From Aestuariivivens marinum (GTDB taxonomy: Bacteria; Bacteroidota; Bacteroidia; Flavobacteriales; Flavobacteriaceae), in the NCBI RefSeq assembly GCF_022662175.1, contig NZ_JAKMCR010000001.1, positions 744,001 to 808,000 on the forward strand: a DNA stretch of 64,000 nucleotides. The letters run 5' to 3'. Shown here one piece after another: positions 27,701 to 36,054 of the stretch. Each line of letters begins with the position of its first letter. Position 1 is the first letter of the stretch. The notes below the pieces were generated by a model that worked only from the letters and a program-made list of their open reading frames with translations, ran no database searches and had not been told where the DNA came from. Made by a program: the position numbers and the translations under genes.

Positions 27701-28298
27701 GTGTTTTTTTAAAGGTTTATTAGATTTTTTGGCGGCTTTTTTTCTTATTGTTGTATTTAGCCCAATACTTATTTTGGTTGTGGTTTTATTGTTATTTAGC
27801 AATTTAGGCTCAATATTTTTCCTTCAAGAACGCCCAGGAAAAGGAGAAAGAATCTTTAAGGTTATAAAATTTAAAACGATGAATGACAAAAAAGATACTA
27901 ATGGTGAACTGCTTCCAGATGCCAATCGTTTAACGAAAGTTGGTAAATTTATTAGAAAAACTTCTTTAGATGAATTGCCACAACTAATTAACGTGTTAAA
28001 AGGAGATATGAGCTTAATTGGGCCTAGGCCTTTGTTGCCAGAATATTTGTCTTTGTATAATAGTGAACAAAAGAAACGACATAATGTAAAACCTGGTATT
28101 ACGGGCTGGGCACAGGTGAATGGAAGAAATGCCATTAGTTGGGCTAAAAAGTTTGAATACGATGTCTGGTATGTTGATCATTTGAGTTTTTTATTAGATT
28201 TAAAAATTATAATTAAAACAATCATTAACGTATTGAAATCCAAAGACATTAATACAAAGAATCAAGCAACAACGGTAAAATTCACAGGTAATAACTAA
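27693..28298 (+). CDS. Small priming phosphoglycosyl transferase (PglC-like)
   Basis: 201 residues, a minimal monotopic phosphoglycosyl transferase that moves a phospho-sugar from a UDP-sugar to undecaprenyl phosphate. It has one N-terminal hydrophobic re-entrant segment (about 9-36), then [19 protein letters not shown], the catalytic Asp93-Glu94 in LDELPQ, and [10 protein letters not shown], followed by [14 protein letters not shown]. The size and motifs match PglC/PglB1 rather than the long WbaP type. It overlaps the GT4 before it and the PglD-like gene after it. Confidence 0.92.
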   Translation: MYRCFFKGLLDFLAAFFLIVVFSPILILVVVLLLFSNLGSIFFLQERPGKGERIFKVIKFKTMNDKKDTNGELLPDANRLTKVGKFIRKTSLDELPQLINVLKGDMSLIGPRPLLPEYLSLYNSEQKKRHNVKPGITGWAQVNGRNAISWAKKFEYDVWYVDHLSFLLDLKIIIKTIINVLKSKDINTKNQATTVKFTGNN

Positions 28299-28909
28299 TG
28301 AAATATTTATACGGAGCAAGTGGTCACGCAAAAGTAATAGTGGATGTTATTAAATCTGTCGGGAAAGACATTTCTGGGATTTTTGATGATGACCCTACAA
28401 AAAGCACTTTCTCTGACATTCCTTTTCTTGGGAAATATAAGGATGATACTAAATTTTTAATAGGGTCTGAGTTTTTAATCAGTATTGGTGATAATAGAAC
28501 AAGAAAATTTATTTCTAAACAAATTAAGCATGATTTTTTTTCCGTTTGCCATACGTCAAGTATAATAGCAAGTTCAGTCAAAATTGGTAAAGGAAGTGTT
28601 GTTATGCCATCGGCCGCTATAAATGCAAATTCATTAATAGGAGATCATTGTATAGTAAATACCGGAGCTATTATAGAACACGATTGCATAATAGAAAAAT
28701 TTGTTCACATAGCCCCAAATGCAACGGTAACAGGGAATGTGTTAGTGGGTGAAGGCACTTTAATAGGAGCAAGAACTGTTATAATACCAGGAGTTAAAAT
28801 TGGTAAATGGGTTACAATTGGTGCTGGTTCTGTAATAATTTCTGATGTTCCAGATTACGCTGTAGTTGTAGGTAATCCTGGTAAAATAATTAGATATAAT
28901 GAAAAATAA
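28298..28909 (+). CDS. Sugar O/N-acetyltransferase, PglD/NeuD-like
   Basis: 203 residues. The N-terminal Rossmann-like part begins YLYGASGHAKVIVDVI, the NeuD/PglD signature. A left-handed beta-helix with hexapeptide repeats fills the C-terminal half (GKGSVVMPSAAINANSLIGD and on). HDCIIEKFVHIAPNATVTG includes the catalytic His. In the bacillosamine pathway PglD acetylates the C4 amine of UDP-4-amino sugar with acetyl-CoA. Overlaps of one base before and 11 bases after place it in a tight pgl-like operon. Confidence 0.9.
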   Translation: MKYLYGASGHAKVIVDVIKSVGKDISGIFDDDPTKSTFSDIPFLGKYKDDTKFLIGSEFLISIGDNRTRKFISKQIKHDFFSVCHTSSIIASSVKIGKGSVVMPSAAINANSLIGDHCIVNTGAIIEHDCIIEKFVHIAPNATVTGNVLVGEGTLIGARTVIIPGVKIGKWVTIGAGSVIISDVPDYAVVVGNPGKIIRYNEK

Positions 28910-30044
28910 AATATGGCTGTCCTCTCCCCACATGGGAGGAGAAGAACTTAAATATATTCAAGAAGCTTTTGATACCAATTGGGTAGCACCTTTGGGTCCA
29001 AATGTCACAAATTTTGAAGACGATTTAAAAAAATACCTTAATAGAGATAGTAATATTGCTGCGCTGAGTTCAGGCACTGCAGCTCTCCATATAGCATTAA
29101 TTTTATCTGGAGTTAAAAGGGAGGACGAAGTTATTTGTCAAAGTATGACCTTTTCAGCATCTGCAAATCCTATAGCCTACCAAGGCGCAACACCAATATT
29201 TGTAGATAGTGAGCAAGACACATGGAATATGTGCCCCAAGTATTTAGAGAAAGCCATTCTTGATAGAATATCTAAAGGCAAAAAACCAAAAGCAATCATA
29301 GTAGTTCATTTGTATGGCATGCCTGCAAAAATGGATGTGATAACAGAAATTGCCCAAAAGTATGGTATAATTTTAATTGAAGATGCTGCAGAAGCTTTGG
29401 GTTCAAAGTATAAAGGACAAAAATGTGGCACTTTTGGTGATTTTGGAATTTTGTCATTTAATGGGAATAAAATTATTACCACTTCAGGAGGCGGTGCTTT
29501 AGTTTGTAAAACTAAGGAAATGAAAGAGAAAGCCATTTTTTTGGCTACTCAGGCTAGAGATGAAGCACCGCATTATCAACATTCCCAAATAGGGTACAAT
29601 TATAGGATGAGTAATGTGCTAGCGGGTATAGGTCGAGGGCAGATGGAAGTGCTGGATCTGCATATAGAATTAAGAAGACAAATGCACCAGTTTTATAAAG
29701 AGCTTTTTAATGGCATAAAAGGAATTAAAATTTTTGAAGAACCAAATAAAGACTTTTTTTCTAATCATTGGTTAAGTTGTGTCCTTATCGATAAAGAAGT
29801 TGCTGGCTTTAGTAGTGAAGACCTAAGATTGGTTTTATTGAATAATAATATCGAATCCAGGCCCTTATGGAAACCCATGCATCTACAACCCGTGTTTAAA
29901 GAGGTACCTTACTATGGCGAAAAAGTAGCTGAAGAATTATTTAATCGAGGGTTATGCCTACCTTCAGGTTCAAATTTAACCACTCAAGACAGAAATAGAA
30001 TAGAAAGTGTAATTCAGGACTTTATTTCTAGTAGAACCAATTAA
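28899..30044 (+). CDS. DegT/DnrJ/EryC1/StrS aminotransferase (PglE-like)
   Basis: 381 residues, PLP-dependent sugar aminotransferase. It starts KIWLSSPHMGGEE, matching PglE-type enzymes. Seen are ALSSGTAALHIAL, EDAAEALGS with the PLP-contacting Asp162, and SFNGNKIITTSGGGA, in which Lys191 should form the PLP aldimine. It would aminate the 4-keto sugar produced by the downstream PglF-like dehydratase, with glutamate as amine donor. Overlap with the acetyltransferase is 11 bases. Confidence 0.93.
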   Translation: MKNKIWLSSPHMGGEELKYIQEAFDTNWVAPLGPNVTNFEDDLKKYLNRDSNIAALSSGTAALHIALILSGVKREDEVICQSMTFSASANPIAYQGATPIFVDSEQDTWNMCPKYLEKAILDRISKGKKPKAIIVVHLYGMPAKMDVITEIAQKYGIILIEDAAEALGSKYKGQKCGTFGDFGILSFNGNKIITTSGGGALVCKTKEMKEKAIFLATQARDEAPHYQHSQIGYNYRMSNVLAGIGRGQMEVLDLHIELRRQMHQFYKELFNGIKGIKIFEEPNKDFFSNHWLSCVLIDKEVAGFSSEDLRLVLLNNNIESRPLWKPMHLQPVFKEVPYYGEKVAEELFNRGLCLPSGSNLTTQDRNRIESVIQDFISSRTN

Positions 30045-30049
30045 ATTAT

Positions 30050-30057
30050 TAAATTTG
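30050..30057 (+). promoter_or_regulatory. Possible -7 element before the PglF-like gene
   Basis: TAAATTTG matches TAnnTTTG and lies 23 bases before ATG 30081, just after the aminotransferase stop. No -33 TTG is visible, so support is weak. Confidence 0.3.
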
Positions 30058-30080
30058 CTTGGTTTGCTTACTGAGAAAGG

Positions 30081-32027
30081 ATGAATAAAATCAAAGAGCT
30101 TTTTAAACTGGTCCTTAGAACCACGATTTTTAAATTAGGTATCAATAATATAAATTATTTGCCTAGATGGATGATTTTATGGTGGGATATGCAAGCTGTT
30201 TTTTTCGTTCTTTTTGCTACAGAGTTTGTAATCAATAATTTTACATTTTCTTTTTTAAACAGGCAGTTTTTATATCAGATTATAGTAGTAGAATTAATAA
30301 CTGTTGTTTTCTTTTTAATTTTAAAAACCTATGTAGGCGTTATAAGGCACTCAACCTATATAGATGCAGCAAAGCTTTTTTTGGCGTCATTTTTTTCAGC
30401 AACAGGGTTATATTTAGCAGATGTACTCTTGAATGCTTTTTATGGAAAGAACCTCTTTCCTTCCCTCTTCTACATTATTTTTCCTTTAGGCCTTTTTTGT
30501 GGACTTTTTTGCTATAGGCTCATCATTAAACAAGTCTATGCACAGTTTATAGCAGATACAAATCCAGAAGTCGAAAAAGTGTTTATACTAGGGGTTTCCC
30601 AACCCTCTATTTCTATTGCCGTGGCCATAGAGAATGAATTGCCAAAACGGTTTAAGGTTTTAGGGTTTTTGGAGTATGATGGACAAAAAAGTAATAAGCG
30701 TGTTTTAGGCATACCAATATTACATATCAAGAAGAAGATTCATGTGTTGGTGAGAGCGCATAATGCAACTGGCGTATTGGTCATGGAAGATGATTTAAAA
30801 AATGAAAACTTTATCTCAGGAATTGAAAACTGTATAGAGCATAATATTAAGGTATACAGGGCACCTTCCATTTCAGAATTGGACTTTACTACAGGGGTCA
30901 ATAGTACCATTCAAAACATTCAAATTGAAGATTTATTGGGAAGGGACCCCATAAAAATCAACAATATTAATATTCTAAACCTCATACAAGGAAAAACAGT
31001 ATTTGTTACTGGTGGCGCAGGCTCCATTGGCTCTGAAATTGTTAATCAATTGGGAAAATATAAGCCTTCACGACTAGTCGTTATTGAACAAGCTGAGACA
31101 CCTTTACATACCTTGTCACTAAAAGTAGAAAAGGAATACCCACAACTCGAGTTTGTTCCCATTATTTGCGACGTAAGGAATAAAGAAAGATTAGAGTTTC
31201 TATTCCAAGAATATTACCCCCAAATTATTTACCATTGTGCCGCTTATAAGCATGTTCCATTAATGGAAGGTAATCCGTCCGAGGCGGTTTCGGTAAATAT
31301 TCAAGGTTCTAAAACGGTGGCTGATTTGGCTGTGAAGTATAAGGCAGAACGATTTGTTATGATTTCTACTGATAAGGCCGTTAACCCAAGTAACGTTATG
31401 GGAGCCAGTAAAAGAGCGGCCGAAATGTATGTCCAGTCATTACACTATCATATTCACAAAACAAAACAGGGAACTACCAAATTTATTACCACTCGTTTTG
31501 GTAATGTATTAGGGTCTAATGGATCGGTTGTACCATTGTTTAAAAAACAAATTTCATCTGGTGGACCTGTGACGATTACACATCCTGATATTATAAGATA
31601 TTTCATGACCATTCCAGAAGCTTGTCAATTGGTCATGGAAGCCAGTAGCATGGGAAAAGGTGGTGAGATATTTATTTTTGATATGGGCAAAGCGGTAAGA
31701 ATAATCGATTTAGCTCATAAAATGATTCGTTTAGCAGGGTACATACCCAATAAAACAATGAAAGTAAAAACAATTGGATTACGTCCTGGTGAAAAGCTCT
31801 ATGAAGAATTGCTAAATGACAAATCGGAAACTCTGCCTACCTATCATGAAAAAATTATGATTGTAAGAGAGAACAACGATAAATATGAAGAAGTATCCGA
31901 AGGAATTAAAAAAATTATAAAAGCTACACATAAACATGATATAGGAACTATAGTTAAGAAAATGAAAGAATTGGTGGTTGAGTTTAAAAGTTTGAACTCT
32001 GAATACGAAAAGTTAGATGTAATGTAA
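30081..32027 (+). CDS. Membrane-bound UDP-GlcNAc 4,6-dehydratase (PglF/WbpM/CapD family)
   Basis: 648 residues. The first about 130 residues hold four membrane helices, then a CoA-binding-like Rossmann domain, then the catalytic SDR domain starting at about residue 311 with TGGAGSIGSEIVNQL. The usual SDR Tyr is replaced by Met in MGASKR (Met440, Lys444), and STDKAVNPSN precedes it, both hallmarks of PglF/FlaA1 dehydratases. It produces UDP-4-keto-6-deoxy-GlcNAc, the substrate of the neighbouring aminotransferase. Length is normal for the full membrane form. Confidence 0.94.
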   Translation: MNKIKELFKLVLRTTIFKLGINNINYLPRWMILWWDMQAVFFVLFATEFVINNFTFSFLNRQFLYQIIVVELITVVFFLILKTYVGVIRHSTYIDAAKLFLASFFSATGLYLADVLLNAFYGKNLFPSLFYIIFPLGLFCGLFCYRLIIKQVYAQFIADTNPEVEKVFILGVSQPSISIAVAIENELPKRFKVLGFLEYDGQKSNKRVLGIPILHIKKKIHVLVRAHNATGVLVMEDDLKNENFISGIENCIEHNIKVYRAPSISELDFTTGVNSTIQNIQIEDLLGRDPIKINNINILNLIQGKTVFVTGGAGSIGSEIVNQLGKYKPSRLVVIEQAETPLHTLSLKVEKEYPQLEFVPIICDVRNKERLEFLFQEYYPQIIYHCAAYKHVPLMEGNPSEAVSVNIQGSKTVADLAVKYKAERFVMISTDKAVNPSNVMGASKRAAEMYVQSLHYHIHKTKQGTTKFITTRFGNVLGSNGSVVPLFKKQISSGGPVTITHPDIIRYFMTIPEACQLVMEASSMGKGGEIFIFDMGKAVRIIDLAHKMIRLAGYIPNKTMKVKTIGLRPGEKLYEELLNDKSETLPTYHEKIMIVRENNDKYEEVSEGIKKIIKATHKHDIGTIVKKMKELVVEFKSLNSEYEKLDVM

Positions 32028-32135
32028 TCTGGGGTTTAGTTAAAAATTTATTCCGAAGATTACTTATTAAGCCTTTTTATCTTCATGATTATTTAAATTA
32101 TCTTATGTTTATAAGATTATAAAGTAAAAGTTTTA

Positions 32136-33533
32136 ATGGTTGTAAAAAAAATATGTTGCATCGGCGCCGGCTACGTAGGTGGTCCAACCATGGCCGTGAT
32201 TGCCCAGCAATGTCCACATATAACAGTAACTGTTGTTGATGTTAATGCAAAGCGTGTTGCTGCTTGGAATGATACTGATTTAAGTAAATTACCTGTTTTT
32301 GAACCAGGTCTTGATGAAGTAGTTAAAGAAGCACGAAATAAAAACTTGTATTTTTCAACGAATATAGATCAGGCTATTGACGAAGCCGATATGATTTTTA
32401 TTTCAGTGAATACCCCAACCAAAACCTATGGCAAAGGCAAGGGTATGGCAGCCGATTTAAAGTATATTGAACTTTGTGCGCGACAAATAGCCAAAGTAGC
32501 AAAGCAAGATAAAATCATTGTAGAAAAGTCAACGTTGCCTGTTCGAACTGCTTCAGCAATAAAAAATATATTGGATAATACAGGCAATGGGGTACAGTTT
32601 CAAATATTATCCAATCCAGAATTTTTGGCCGAAGGGACAGCCGTTCAGGATTTACTAAATCCAGATCGAGTACTTATTGGTGGTGATACAACTAAAGAAG
32701 ACCAAGAAGCCATACAAGCCTTAGTTAGTATCTATGCCCATTGGGTACCGAAAGAACGTATTTTAACCACCAATGTATGGTCTTCAGAGCTATCTAAATT
32801 AACAGCTAATGCTTTTTTAGCACAGCGCGTATCGTCTATTAACGCTATGTCTGCCATCTGTGAACAATCAGGGGCCGATGTGAATGAAGTGGCTAAGGCC
32901 ATTGGGATGGATTCTAGAATAGGGTCTAAGTTCTTAAAGGCATCGGTAGGTTTTGGAGGCTCCTGTTTTCAAAAAGACATCTTAAATTTGGTATACATTG
33001 CTAAGACCTATGGTTTAAAGGAAGTGGCCAATTATTGGGAGCAGGTTATTCTAATCAACAACTATCAAAAAAACCGATTTTCTGATAACATAGTAAGCAC
33101 CCTCTACAATACCGTTTCGGGAAAGAAAATAGCCTTTTTAGGCTGGGCCTTTAAAAAGGATACCAATGATACACGGGAATCTGCAGCCATACAGGTGGCC
33201 GATAATTTGTTAAGCGAGCAAGCACATATTTCGGTATACGATCCTAAAGTTAGTGAAGAACGCATGTATGCCGATTTAGACTATTTAAATTCGCGTACTG
33301 AAGAAGAAAATAGACAGTTGCTAACAGTAAACAATAATCCTTATGAAGCCTGCAAGGATTCGCATGCTGTTGCTGTCTTAACAGAATGGGACGAATTTAC
33401 AACTTACGATTGGCAAAAGATTTACGAGAATATGTATAAGCCTGCCTTTGTTTTTGATGGCAGGGGTATTTTAGACAGAGGATCCCTCGAAAAAATTGGT
33501 TTTGTGTGTTATACCATAGGTAAGGGTTTCTGA
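32136..33533 (+). CDS. ugd: UDP-glucose 6-dehydrogenase
   Basis: Oxidises UDP-glucose to UDP-glucuronate with two NAD+. 465 residues of the animal/plant-like type: [15 protein letters not shown] at the N-terminus, [31 protein letters not shown], and the catalytic Cys277 in [25 protein letters not shown] lies in the C-terminal domain. A 108-base gap separates it from the PglF-like gene. Its product is the substrate of the UDP-xylose synthase at 35065; an AAA ATPase gene has come between the two. Confidence 0.95.
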   Translation: MVVKKICCIGAGYVGGPTMAVIAQQCPHITVTVVDVNAKRVAAWNDTDLSKLPVFEPGLDEVVKEARNKNLYFSTNIDQAIDEADMIFISVNTPTKTYGKGKGMAADLKYIELCARQIAKVAKQDKIIVEKSTLPVRTASAIKNILDNTGNGVQFQILSNPEFLAEGTAVQDLLNPDRVLIGGDTTKEDQEAIQALVSIYAHWVPKERILTTNVWSSELSKLTANAFLAQRVSSINAMSAICEQSGADVNEVAKAIGMDSRIGSKFLKASVGFGGSCFQKDILNLVYIAKTYGLKEVANYWEQVILINNYQKNRFSDNIVSTLYNTVSGKKIAFLGWAFKKDTNDTRESAAIQVADNLLSEQAHISVYDPKVSEERMYADLDYLNSRTEEENRQLLTVNNNPYEACKDSHAVAVLTEWDEFTTYDWQKIYENMYKPAFVFDGRGILDRGSLEKIGFVCYTIGKGF

Positions 33534-33831
33534 TTTTTGTCATTCAGTAAGGACATTGGGAGAAGTCGTGGTGATTGAGTTGTGGTCGCTGAGCGGAGTC
33601 GAAGCGAAATGGTAGTGAAGAATATCAAAAAAGAAAGTTATTCAAACTAAAGATTCTTCAGTCGTTGCACTCCTTCTGAATGACGGGTTATTGTCACGTA
33701 AAATAAAGCTTCTCTCTTTTCTACTATTTTTTTTGAAATTAATGAGCGATTTATACACTGATGTTTCAAGAAGGAGAATTCCGCTTCCATTCGACAGATT
33801 TTTAAGTTGCATTTTAAATTCGTCGAAAAAC
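33534..33831. repeat. Dispersed-repeat patch in the ugd-AAA ATPase gap
   Basis: From 33534 to 33894 there is no gene. TGTCATTCAG at 33538-33547 and CTGAATGACG near 33677-33686 form the ends of an imperfect inverted repeat, and CGCTGAGCGGAGTCGAAGCG lies inside at about 33587-33606. This is a copy of the TGAGC...TCGAAG family seen five or more times in the window. The remainder (33700-33831) is AT-rich; a 67-codon frame on the minus strand crosses the repeat and palindrome and is not credible. Confidence 0.6.
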
Positions 33832-33880
33832 AAATAAGCGTACAATTTCGGAATTTAATTCCGAAATTGTACGCTTATTT
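33832..33880. repeat. Perfect 49-nt palindrome (24-bp arms, 1-nt centre)
   Basis: The left arm runs 33832-33855 and the right arm 33857-33880, with a single T at 33856. All 24 pairs match; the arm begins AAATAAGCGTAC and ends TTTCGGAATT. It lies 4 bases before the -7 element and 15 bases before the ATG of the AAA/DUF4143 gene, so it covers the region where a -33 box and polymerase would sit. It could be an operator, a cruciform-forming site, or an insertion end. Confidence 0.92.
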
Positions 33881-33883
33881 TAG

Positions 33884-33891
33884 TATCTTTG
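33884..33891 (+). promoter_or_regulatory. -7 promoter element of the AAA/DUF4143 gene
   Basis: TATCTTTG matches TAnnTTTG and ends only 3 bases before ATG 33895, which implies a nearly or fully leaderless transcript. The earlier in-frame TTG at 33889 lies inside the box and is not a plausible start. Confidence 0.5.
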
Positions 33892-33894
33892 CCT

Positions 33895-35052
33895 ATGGTT
33901 TTAAGGGAAGCACAACAAGAACTTTTAAGTTTGTCTAAGCAGTATAAGGCCATTGCGGTTATTGGCCCTAGGCAATCGGGCAAAACAACACTAGTAAAAG
34001 CGGTCTTTTCAGGGAAACCTTATGTGAGTTTGGAAAACCCAGATACGAGAAACTTTGCTTTAGAAGACCCAAGAGGTTTTCTAGATCAATTTCCAAATGG
34101 TGCTATATTAGATGAAGTACAGCGAACACCAGAGCTGTTTTCTTATTTACAACAGGTGTTAGATGATAATGTAGGTGTATCTCAATTTATTTTAACGGGC
34201 TCAAATAACTTTTTGTTACAACAAAATATATCTCAAAGTTTAGCAGGAAGAGTTGGTTATTTAAATTTATTGCCATTTACCTTATCAGAAATAAAAGATA
34301 TAGCCCCAAAATCTATCCATGAAAAGTTGTTTAAAGGCTTTTATCCTCCGTTATACGATAAACCATTTGAAATTCAAAAATGGTTTTCAAACTATATAAG
34401 AACTTACATTGAGAGAGATGTTAGACAATTAAAGAATATCGAGAATTTAGTTGTTTTTGAACGATTTATGAAATTATGTGCGGGAAGGGTTGGCCAGTTG
34501 TTGAACAAAAGTGCTTTAGCAATAGAGGTTGGTGTCGATAGTAAGACCATAGAATCTTGGATAGGTATATTGGAAGCCAGTTTTATTTTGTTTAGGTTAT
34601 CCCCCCATCATCATAACTTTAATAAACGGATCGTTAAAATGCCAAAGCTATATTTTTATGACGTTGGCTTAGCTTGTGCGCTATTGGGAGTTCAAAATGC
34701 CAATCAATTGGAGCTACACCCATTTAAAGGCAGTCTATTTGAAAACATGGTCGTGGTAGAACTGTTAAAACAACGGTTAAATAAAGGGCAATTAAAAAAC
34801 CTATATTTTTGGAGGGATAATAAAGGAAATGAAATAGACATTGTAATAGATAATTTTGATGAGTTAATGCCTATAGAGATAAAATCGGGAAAGACGATTA
34901 CCCAAGATTATTTTAAAGGATTAAAATATTGGAATGAAATGACGGGTTTTAAAGGAGGCAAGGTCATTTATGGAGGTGAAGATTATCAAAAAAGAAGCAA
35001 TGGCTTTGAAGTTATTCCTTTAAATTTGTTAACTGAAAAAATTGACAATTAA
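33895..35052 (+). CDS. AAA_14/DUF4143 family ATPase
   Basis: 385 residues, function unknown. The N-terminal ATPase carries Walker A GPRQSGKT (24-31), Walker B ILDEVQ (Asp73, Glu74) and LTGSNNFLL. A linker follows with IRTYIERDVRQL. The C-terminal DUF4143 part ends in WRDNKGNEIDIVI and IEIKSGKT, a pattern like the D...ExK core of PD-(D/E)XK nucleases. Such genes are patchily distributed and often look mobile. Here it splits the functional pair ugd and UDP-xylose synthase and is preceded by a repeat and a perfect palindrome. I see no toxin or antitoxin partner beside it. Confidence 0.9.
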   Translation: MVLREAQQELLSLSKQYKAIAVIGPRQSGKTTLVKAVFSGKPYVSLENPDTRNFALEDPRGFLDQFPNGAILDEVQRTPELFSYLQQVLDDNVGVSQFILTGSNNFLLQQNISQSLAGRVGYLNLLPFTLSEIKDIAPKSIHEKLFKGFYPPLYDKPFEIQKWFSNYIRTYIERDVRQLKNIENLVVFERFMKLCAGRVGQLLNKSALAIEVGVDSKTIESWIGILEASFILFRLSPHHHNFNKRIVKMPKLYFYDVGLACALLGVQNANQLELHPFKGSLFENMVVVELLKQRLNKGQLKNLYFWRDNKGNEIDIVIDNFDELMPIEIKSGKTITQDYFKGLKYWNEMTGFKGGKVIYGGEDYQKRSNGFEVIPLNLLTEKIDN

Positions 35053-35064
35053 AAGATATAAGGA

Positions 35065-36051
35065 TTGAAACGTGTTTTAATAACAGGAGCCGCAGGATTT
35101 TTAGGATCACATTTATGTGACCGTTTTATTGCTGAAGGCTATCACGTTATTGGAATGGATAATTTCATTACTGGAGATCCTAAAAATTTAGCCCATTTAA
35201 AAGAGCATTCCTATTTTGAGTTTATAGAACACGATGTCACCGAGTTTGTTTCTGTTGAAGGTGATTTAGATTACATCTTACATTTTGCGTCTCCAGCAAG
35301 TCCTATCGATTATTTAAAAATTCCCATTCAAACCTTAAAAGTGGGCTCACTAGGAACCCATAATCTTTTAGGCTTAGCGAAAGCCAAAAAAGCGCGGATA
35401 CTTATTGCTTCAACATCCGAAGTGTATGGCGACCCCTTAGTGCATCCCCAGTCGGAGGATTACTATGGTAACGTCAATGCTATTGGCCCTCGAGGGGTTT
35501 ACGATGAAGCGAAACGGTTTCAGGAATCCATTACCATGGCCTATCATAGGGTTCATGGTTTAGATACTCGAATTGTGCGTATTTTTAACACCTATGGGCC
35601 TCGTATGCGCCTTAATGATGGTCGCGTTATTCCAGCGTTTATTGGACAGGCTTTAAGAGGAGAGGATTTAACCGTTTTTGGTGATGGTTCCCAAACACGT
35701 TCATTTTGTTATATAGACGATCAGGTTGAAGGAATATATAGGTTGTTATTAAGTGATTATGCGTTACCAGTGAATATAGGTAATCCCAACGAAATCACTA
35801 TAATGGATTTTGCACAGGAGATTATTAAACTAACTGGAACGCAACAAAAAATAGTTTATAAAGATTTACCAGTAGATGATCCTATGCAACGACAGCCCGA
35901 TATTTCATTAGCTAAAAAAATATTAGGATGGGAACCTAAAGTAGAACGCGCTGAAGGCATGCAAAAAACATATGATTATTTTAAAAGCCTCTCAATAGAT
36001 GAGCTCTATAGAGCCAATCATAGAGATTTTTCAAAGTTTAACATCAGATAA
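35065..36051 (+). CDS. UDP-glucuronate decarboxylase (UDP-xylose synthase)
   Basis: 328 residues, extended SDR. TTG start with [20 protein letters not shown], then [31 protein letters not shown] (catalytic Tyr146 and Lys150) and [12 protein letters not shown]. The YGNVNxxGPRxxYDEaKR segment is diagnostic of UXS enzymes. Converts UDP-GlcA to UDP-xylose with CO2 release, so it consumes the product of ugd upstream. It starts 12 bases after the AAA ATPase gene and the next gene follows after 3 bases. Confidence 0.94.
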   Translation: MKRVLITGAAGFLGSHLCDRFIAEGYHVIGMDNFITGDPKNLAHLKEHSYFEFIEHDVTEFVSVEGDLDYILHFASPASPIDYLKIPIQTLKVGSLGTHNLLGLAKAKKARILIASTSEVYGDPLVHPQSEDYYGNVNAIGPRGVYDEAKRFQESITMAYHRVHGLDTRIVRIFNTYGPRMRLNDGRVIPAFIGQALRGEDLTVFGDGSQTRSFCYIDDQVEGIYRLLLSDYALPVNIGNPNEITIMDFAQEIIKLTGTQQKIVYKDLPVDDPMQRQPDISLAKKILGWEPKVERAEGMQKTYDYFKSLSIDELYRANHRDFSKFNIR

Positions 36052-36054
36052 TTT

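Noticed and set aside
33642-33845. 67-codon frame on the minus strand
   Set aside because: It runs through the dispersed repeat and into the palindrome, has no recognisable content and no promoter.
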